Origin: an uncultured Bacilli bacterium
Lineage (GTDB): Bacteria; Bacillota_I; Bacilli_A; RF39; UBA660
Direction: 5' to 3'
Assembly (NCBI GenBank): GCA_947630195.1
Contig: CANRGQ010000045.1
Location: 1-10,467, forward strand
Length of the DNA stretch: 10,467 nucleotides
Shown here: in pieces, positions 6,968-10,467 of the stretch
Position numbering within the stretch: the stretch's first letter is position 1
How the letters are laid out: the number at the start of each line of letters is the position of its first letter
Notes under the pieces: generated by a model
What the model was told of the DNA's origin: nothing
What the model saw: the letters and a program-made list of their open reading frames with translations, nothing else
The model's database searches: none
Made by a program: the position numbers and the translations under genes

Positions 6968-8086
6968 TTAGTTATTTATGAGTTTCTTATATTGTTTTAA
7001 TAAAAAATCATCTGTCATTCCCGCTAGATAATCTAAAACAATTCGCTCCGGACTATTTTTTTGATAATCTTCATTCATCCTAACTAAATAATGTTTATAT
7101 ATAATTGATTTATGATTTCCTTTTTTTAAATCATCTAAATAATAATCAAATAATTTATTAAAAGCATCTTTAACCATTTCTTTTTCTTCCGAAGTGGCGG
7201 CTTTATTATAAATATATTTGTAATTAAATGTTTTAAGATTATCTAAAGCTTCATAAACTTCTTTACTTAATTTTATATAATTTTTACCCATACTATTTTT
7301 AATAATATCAATTATTAAAGTATTAACTACTTCTTTATTGGTGCATCCTAATACATCAGTAATTTTTTTCGGAACCATCTCTTTCGTAATGATATTATTT
7401 CTAATGGCATCTTCCACATCTTTTCCAATGTAAGCAATTAAATCACTAATTCTCACTACACAACCTTCTAAAGTCATGGGACGCATTTTTAAAATCACTT
7501 CTTTATCTTGATAAGACTTATGGTATTCTTCTAAAAATTCTTCCTTCGTTTTCTTTCTTGGTTCATATTTATTTAAAGCAATTTCCCCATTATGGCACAT
7601 AATCGCATCTAAAACGGGAATCGTTATATTTAAACCTTCCCCATAATTTTCAATTTCCATTAAAAGTCTAACACTTTGAATATTATGATTAAAATAACCT
7701 AAATTATTTTTTAAACTTATTTCATTTAGAATAGATTCCCCTAAATGTCCAAAGGGAGCATGGCCTAAATCATGGCCTAAAGAAGCAGCCTCGATTAAAT
7801 CTTCATTCAAAGATAGGGCTCTTCCAATGGTTCTTGCTATTTTACTGACATATTGCACGTGGGTCATTCTTTTTTGTAAATGGTCATTCCCGGGATGCGT
7901 AAATACTTGCGTTTTATCAATATAACGCGTATAAGCTAAAGAATATAAAATACGGTCAATATCCCGGTAAAAAGTAGGTCTTAAATCAGGTTCTTCGGGT
8001 GTTATTCTTTCTCCTTTTTCATAAGGACAAGCAAACTCACCTAGAGATTTTATTTCCATTGATTTTCTTATTTCATCTTCATTCAT
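6968..8086 (-). CDS. HD-domain deoxynucleoside triphosphate triphosphohydrolase (dGTPase family)
   Basis: This enzyme family hydrolyses dNTPs to deoxynucleosides and triphosphate, controlling the dNTP pool. The N-terminal signature RDIDRILYSLAYTRYIDKTQVF (41-62) matches the family pattern 'RDRDRI-h-SxAFRRLxxKTQVF'. The metal ligands of the HD site are visible: H76 (RMTHVQYV), H105-D106 in GHDLGHAPFGHLGE (104-117), and D215 in ISDLIAYIGKDVEDA (213-227). The extra histidines H109 and H114 are also conserved in the family. At 372 residues it matches the shorter Firmicute members, such as the tetrameric Enterococcus type, not the 505-residue E. coli Dgt; which dNTP is preferred, and whether dGTP activates it, cannot be read from the sequence. 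The ATG at 8086 overlaps the preceding stop by one base and has GGAGG 7 nt upstream, which implies coupling to the DUF1653 gene. Confidence 0.92.
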   Translation of the reverse strand: MNEDEIRKSMEIKSLGEFACPYEKGERITPEEPDLRPTFYRDIDRILYSLAYTRYIDKTQVFTHPGNDHLQKRMTHVQYVSKIARTIGRALSLNEDLIEAASLGHDLGHAPFGHLGESILNEISLKNNLGYFNHNIQSVRLLMEIENYGEGLNITIPVLDAIMCHNGEIALNKYEPRKKTKEEFLEEYHKSYQDKEVILKMRPMTLEGCVVRISDLIAYIGKDVEDAIRNNIITKEMVPKKITDVLGCTNKEVVNTLIIDIIKNSMGKNYIKLSKEVYEALDNLKTFNYKYIYNKAATSEEKEMVKDAFNKLFDYYLDDLKKGNHKSIIYKHYLVRMNEDYQKNSPERIVLDYLAGMTDDFLLKQYKKLINN

Positions 8087-8304
8087 TATTCTACCTCCGT
8101 AAACCTAAATTCTTCTTTTACATCCGGATATTTATCTTTCTCAACTTTGGATAAAAACATCTCATAATCTCTTACCCAATTATGCTTCCCATCCGTATAA
8201 ACAACTACTTTATGTTTATCTTCACTATCAAAAGCGACACATATAACTTTATAAATATTTCCTTTAAAATGGCGATAAGTACCACCTACTTTAACTTCTC
8301 GCAT
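8086..8304 (-). CDS. DUF1653 domain protein
   Basis: This 72-residue protein consists of one DUF1653 domain, recognised by GTYRHFKGNIYKV (8-20), the VVVY strand (33-36), WVR (43-45) and MFL (49-51). The family is small, beta-rich and of unknown function; it is found alone or joined to other domains. The ATG at 8304 has GAGGTGA immediately upstream, overlapping the end of the NADAR-like gene, and the stop shares a base with the start of the dNTPase gene, so it is sandwiched in one mRNA and probably co-translated with the dNTPase. No signal peptide or membrane segment is seen. Confidence 0.9.
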   Translation of the reverse strand: MREVKVGGTYRHFKGNIYKVICVAFDSEDKHKVVVYTDGKHNWVRDYEMFLSKVEKDKYPDVKEEFRFTEVE

Positions 8305-8314
8305 AATTCACCTC

Positions 8315-8929
8315 TTACTTTTCTTTATCATTTAAAAAATCATGTAAACAATTTAACATAAATTCAAACTCATATCTTGTAAAAACCGTTTCTTTTTTAT
8401 TTTCTTCGCCAATAACATGAATAATTGGTAAAGGACAATTTTTAATGGCATTACGATAAAAAGGATTTTGAATCGCACTTACATATAACTCCTCAATTAA
8501 ATGATCATATCCAACAGAGTCTCTTTTTATTTTTTGACCCTTAAAATATACTATACCTGTCTTTTTCCAATCGTAGTTAGTGGTCTCTTTTAAAACTAAA
8601 GCCTCTTTCCCACTATAAGCAAATATTTTCTTTTGGAGGCGTCTATTTGGAAATTTAATGCCTTGGAAAAAAGCCTCGATTGAATGAAAGTGATATCCCT
8701 TAAATTTAAAATCATAAGGAAAAAGATTAGATAAAAGTTTGGAATAACATCCTTTTAGAGAATAACCGACATTTATCCATTTTTCACTTTCGCCAATATA
8801 ACCATTTTCATCTTTTACTAAAATATCTTCACAATATATTTTATCATCTTTGATAACTAATTTTAATTCTTTAAAATGATAATTCTTTTTAAATTCTCGA
8901 AATTCTTGTAATTCTTCTTTATAACTCAT
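8315..8929 (-). CDS. NADAR/YbiA-like family protein
   Basis: Residues about 62-175 match the NADAR (YbiA) fold. LSNLFPYDFKF (66-76) and the HSIEAFFQGIKF segment (82-93, with E85, Q89 and K92) correspond to the family pattern 'LSNFyPxxF ... sxEhyfQaxKF'. A-x-x-A-x-x-L, W121 and the helical YDHLIEELYVSAIQNPFYRNAI stretch near 141-162 follow, then a beta strand IIHVIGE (169-175). NADAR enzymes are N-glycosidases: some cleave riboflavin pathway intermediates, and others remove ADP-ribose from guanine as antitoxins to DarT1. The first 60 residues are an extension not typical of minimal YbiA. I chose the ATG at 8929 over 8935 because AAAAGG (8943-8938) is then 8 nt away and not 2 nt. It lies 16 nt after the ATPase gene and 10 nt before the DUF1653 gene. 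The family call is by pattern only and the sequence is divergent. Confidence 0.7.
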   Translation of the reverse strand: MSYKEELQEFREFKKNYHFKELKLVIKDDKIYCEDILVKDENGYIGESEKWINVGYSLKGCYSKLLSNLFPYDFKFKGYHFHSIEAFFQGIKFPNRRLQKKIFAYSGKEALVLKETTNYDWKKTGIVYFKGQKIKRDSVGYDHLIEELYVSAIQNPFYRNAIKNCPLPIIHVIGEENKKETVFTRYEFEFMLNCLHDFLNDKEK

Positions 8930-8945
8930 ATCCATTACCTTTTAT

Positions 8946-10145
8946 TTAATTATCCATATCTTCTAAAGAAGACATAAGTAAAAAATCTTTTAATTTTAAA
9001 TGTTTAACTGTGCTTGTTGAATAATCAAGATCATCATTGGTAATTAATATTTTTTGATTATTATTATCGAGTTTAGTAAAGGCCCCAAATTCTCGATTAT
9101 ATGTACTTTCATTTTCTACACTATAAGCAACTTGGATATAATATTCTTTACCATCTTTACTAGCTATAAAATCTATCTCTTTATCATCATCACTTTTATT
9201 AAATACTTTTAATCCATAACCCATATATATAAGTTCATTGTAAACAACATTTTCTAAATTATGCGTTAAATCATAACGATTATTTATATTTCTTAACGAA
9301 TTAAACGATACATCTTCATCATATATTTTAAAATAATACGTAAGCTCACTCTTCGTTTTAGAAGAATATGGTTTAATGCGATTAATAACATAAGCTTTTT
9401 CTAAATAACCTAAATATTTAATTATGGTATTAATTGAACATTTAATATGTTCATTTTTTAAATAATCTTCAATAGAACGAGAAGAAAAAATCCTAGAGTT
9501 AGACAATAAGACATAATTTACAATTCTTCTAAATAATTCTTCATTATTTATTTTAAAACGAATAATTAAATCTCGAAATATTATAGACTCATTTAAATCT
9601 TTTAAATAAGTTATCATATCTTTTTCATTAAATTCCAATCTTTTAGGAAATCCACCCCAAACTAAATAATCCGAAATACTACATTCTTTTTTTAATTCTT
9701 TGGTATATTCTAATATTTCTTTATAAACAAATGGCCTTATTCTAAATGATACATAACGGCCACTGAAAGCATCCGTATACTCTTTAGCTAAAAGTTTAGA
9801 ATTAGAACCAGTTATAAAAACAGAATTATCATGAAGTCTTAATGTTTTTACGGCTTTATTCCAATCTTTTACTTCTTGTATTTCATCTAGAAAGATATAA
9901 CATTTTCCATCTTTACGATTATTATTTACATATTCAATTAATTTTTCACTATTATAAATATTGGCGGAAACCTCTTCATCTTCAAAGTTTAAATAAATAA
10001 TATTATCAGTTTTATTACTTATTTCCTTTTTTATTTGTTCTAAAATTATTGATTTACCACATCTTCTAACTCCAACAATTATTTTAATTAAATCACTATC
10101 ATAGAATCCTCTTATTTCTTTTAAATAATGTTCTCGGTTAATCAT
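8946..10145 (-). CDS. AAA ATPase with DUF4143-type C-terminal domain
   Basis: This 399-residue protein has the AAA_14/DUF4143 architecture. The N-terminal ATPase has Walker A GVRRCGKS (25-32), Walker B YIFLDEIQ (83-90, D87 and E88), and sensor-like ITGSNS (111-116). The family's FSGR (127-130) and GGFP (164-167) motifs follow. Residues about 210-260 look like a winged helix (SIEDYLKN ... TIIKYLGYLEKAYVI). The C-terminal domain has a PD-(D/E)XK nuclease-like pattern: E298/E304, EIDF (323-326) and YYIQVAY (335-341). The cellular role of the family is unsettled, and it is common in accessory DNA. The reading frame extends to a GTG at 10157, but that codon sits inside the GAGGTGA ribosome-binding site, so the ATG at 10145 is chosen with 8-nt spacing. 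It heads the leftward gene run and has its own promoter overlapped by operator repeats. Confidence 0.93.
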   Translation of the reverse strand: MINREHYLKEIRGFYDSDLIKIIVGVRRCGKSIILEQIKKEISNKTDNIIYLNFEDEEVSANIYNSEKLIEYVNNNRKDGKCYIFLDEIQEVKDWNKAVKTLRLHDNSVFITGSNSKLLAKEYTDAFSGRYVSFRIRPFVYKEILEYTKELKKECSISDYLVWGGFPKRLEFNEKDMITYLKDLNESIIFRDLIIRFKINNEELFRRIVNYVLLSNSRIFSSRSIEDYLKNEHIKCSINTIIKYLGYLEKAYVINRIKPYSSKTKSELTYYFKIYDEDVSFNSLRNINNRYDLTHNLENVVYNELIYMGYGLKVFNKSDDDKEIDFIASKDGKEYYIQVAYSVENESTYNREFGAFTKLDNNNQKILITNDDLDYSTSTVKHLKLKDFLLMSSLEDMDN

Positions 10146-10167
10146 TTTTTTCTTCACCTCTATTTAA

Positions 10168-10196
10168 ATTATAGTGAACAATTTTTCTAAAGTCAA
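10168..10196 (-). promoter_or_regulatory. Promoter of the ATPase gene and probably of the leftward operon
   Basis: On the minus strand: -35 TTGACT at 10196-10191, a 17-nt spacer, and a perfect -10 TATAAT at 10173-10168. Initiation about 7 nt downstream gives a leader of about 16 nt made up almost entirely of the ribosome-binding site. One copy of the repeated AGTGAACAATTT element covers the spacer and touches the -10, and another lies just upstream of the -35. Confidence 0.82.
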
Positions 10197-10249
10197 CCAA
10201 ATTGTTCAGTCAAGTGAACAATTTTACAAAATTTAAAAAATTGTTCACT
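10173..10249. repeat. Four AGTGAACAATTT repeats in alternating orientation (operator array)
   Basis: Copies: R1 forward at 10173-10186, R2 inverted at 10199-10210 (one mismatch, C for G), R3 forward at 10213-10225, R4 inverted at 10235-10249. R2 and R3 form a perfect inverted repeat with 10-bp arms, AAATTGTTCA / TGAACAATTT, around a 6-bp spacer (10199-10224). Same-orientation copies are 40 bp (R1-R3) and 39 bp (R2-R4) apart, close to four helical turns. R1 overlaps the promoter and all copies lie upstream of the expected transcription start, so they act as DNA and are not in the mRNA of the ATPase gene. I infer an operator array. The winged-helix region of the ATPase makes autoregulation possible but unproven. 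Confidence 0.85.
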
Positions 10250-10250
10250 C

Positions 10251-10274
10251 AAAAAAGAGAAAATTACTTCTCTT
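10251..10274 (-). terminator. Terminator of the right-edge gene
   Basis: On the minus strand an AAGAGAA / TTCTCTT stem of 7 bp (arms 10274-10268 and 10261-10255) with a 6-nt loop is followed by a T-run (10256-10251). The 5' arm overlaps the TAA stop codon at 10273-10275. The stem is AT-rich, so strength is uncertain. Its position isolates the ATPase promoter from upstream transcription. Confidence 0.6.
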
Positions 10275-10467
10275 ATTTTCCTAAACTCAAGGTTCTTTCT
10301 AATTTTTTATCTTTAGTATCATCTAAATTACCTAAAGTTGTTAGATAATCTTCACTTAATAACTGAGTACTCTTAGTTTTATATAAACTATTATTTAAAT
10401 CCATTTCAATATAGGATATTTGTTTTAATATACTCATTTCCAATTCTACTTCTTCTTCGCTATGAAC
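10273..10467 (-). CDS. C-terminal 64 residues of an unknown protein, 5' part outside the window
   Basis: The minus-strand frame is open from the window edge to TAA at 10275-10273. The fragment starts VHSEEEVELEMSILKQISYI and ends KLERTLSLGK; it is charged and helical, without membrane segments. An internal Met at residues 11 or 22 could start a very short protein, but no ribosome-binding site is seen in front of them and the frame continues off the edge. I do not recognise the family. The terminator that follows directly supports a genuine gene end here. Confidence 0.6.
   Translation of the reverse strand, partial: VHSEEEVELEMSILKQISYIEMDLNNSLYKTKSTQLLSEDYLTTLGNLDDTKDKKLERTLSLGK

Noticed and set aside
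8315..8929. A complete DarT-NADAR toxin-antitoxin system
   Set aside because: No ADP-ribosyltransferase-like gene is seen on either side; the neighbours are an ATPase and a DUF1653 protein.
8950..8985. Short TCTTC/GAAGA palindrome and GATAAT near the end of the ATPase gene as a terminator or promoter for the NADAR-like gene
   Set aside because: There is no T-run after the 5-bp stem and no -35 hexamer at a usable distance from GATAAT; the bases are explained by coding.
10146..10157. GTG at 10157 as the start of the ATPase gene
   Set aside because: That GTG is part of the GAGGTGA ribosome-binding site used by the ATG at 10145 and has no site of its own within the short leader.
10173..10249. 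The four repeats as a small CRISPR array
   Set aside because: Repeats are only about 12-15 bp, alternate in orientation and overlap a promoter; there are no unique spacers of normal length and no cas genes.

Overview
The window is very AT-rich DNA. Its features are Shine-Dalgarno sites of the GAGGTGA/AAGGAG type, near-consensus sigma-A promoters, TGA used as a stop (at 2965-2967) with tryptophan read from TGG, a cysteine-free ribosomal protein S4 with its own leader RNA, and a YmfF/YmfH-like peptidase pair. Together these point to a low-GC Firmicute/Bacilli lineage, perhaps one of the uncultured gut Bacilli near Erysipelotrichales/RF39, using the standard bacterial code. The lineage is an inference; no marker here fixes the genus.

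Left part (1-3528). The 5' part of an elongator tRNA-Met lies on the minus strand and runs off the left edge, with its promoter at 60-88. Next come three genes of unknown function: a 206-residue protein on the minus strand (99-719), a divergently transcribed 700-residue helical protein with a possible degenerate BspA-type leucine-rich region near its C-terminus (865-2967), and a 156-residue protein with an SCxGH motif (3058-3528) behind its own promoter.

Middle (3545-4376). rpsD forms a complete single-gene transcription unit. It has a consensus TTGACA/TATAAT promoter, a leader of about 155 nt that can fold into a pseudoknot (the S4 autoregulatory element), the S4 coding region, and a terminator that works in both directions and also closes the opposing operon.

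Right part (10249 down to 4385, minus strand). Six genes lie head to tail with gaps of -1 to 34 nt: an AAA ATPase with a DUF4143-type C-terminus, a NADAR/YbiA-like protein, a DUF1653 protein, an HD-domain dNTP triphosphohydrolase, and the YmfF (inactive) and YmfH (HxxEH) M16 peptidase homologues. The head promoter at 10168-10196 is consensus-like and is covered by four copies of an AGTGAACAATTT element arranged as alternating inverted repeats with a period of about 40 bp, probably an operator array. A weaker internal promoter may serve ymfF-ymfH.

Right edge. The C-terminal 64 codons of another minus-strand gene end at 10273, followed at once by a terminator that separates it from the operator array.

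The most interesting parts are the operator array in front of the ATPase gene, and the placing of a NADAR protein (a family that removes ADP-ribose from guanine or cleaves riboflavin precursors) next to a dNTP-degrading enzyme. No complete defence or toxin-antitoxin system can be shown: no DarT-type ADP-ribosyltransferase is visible in the window.
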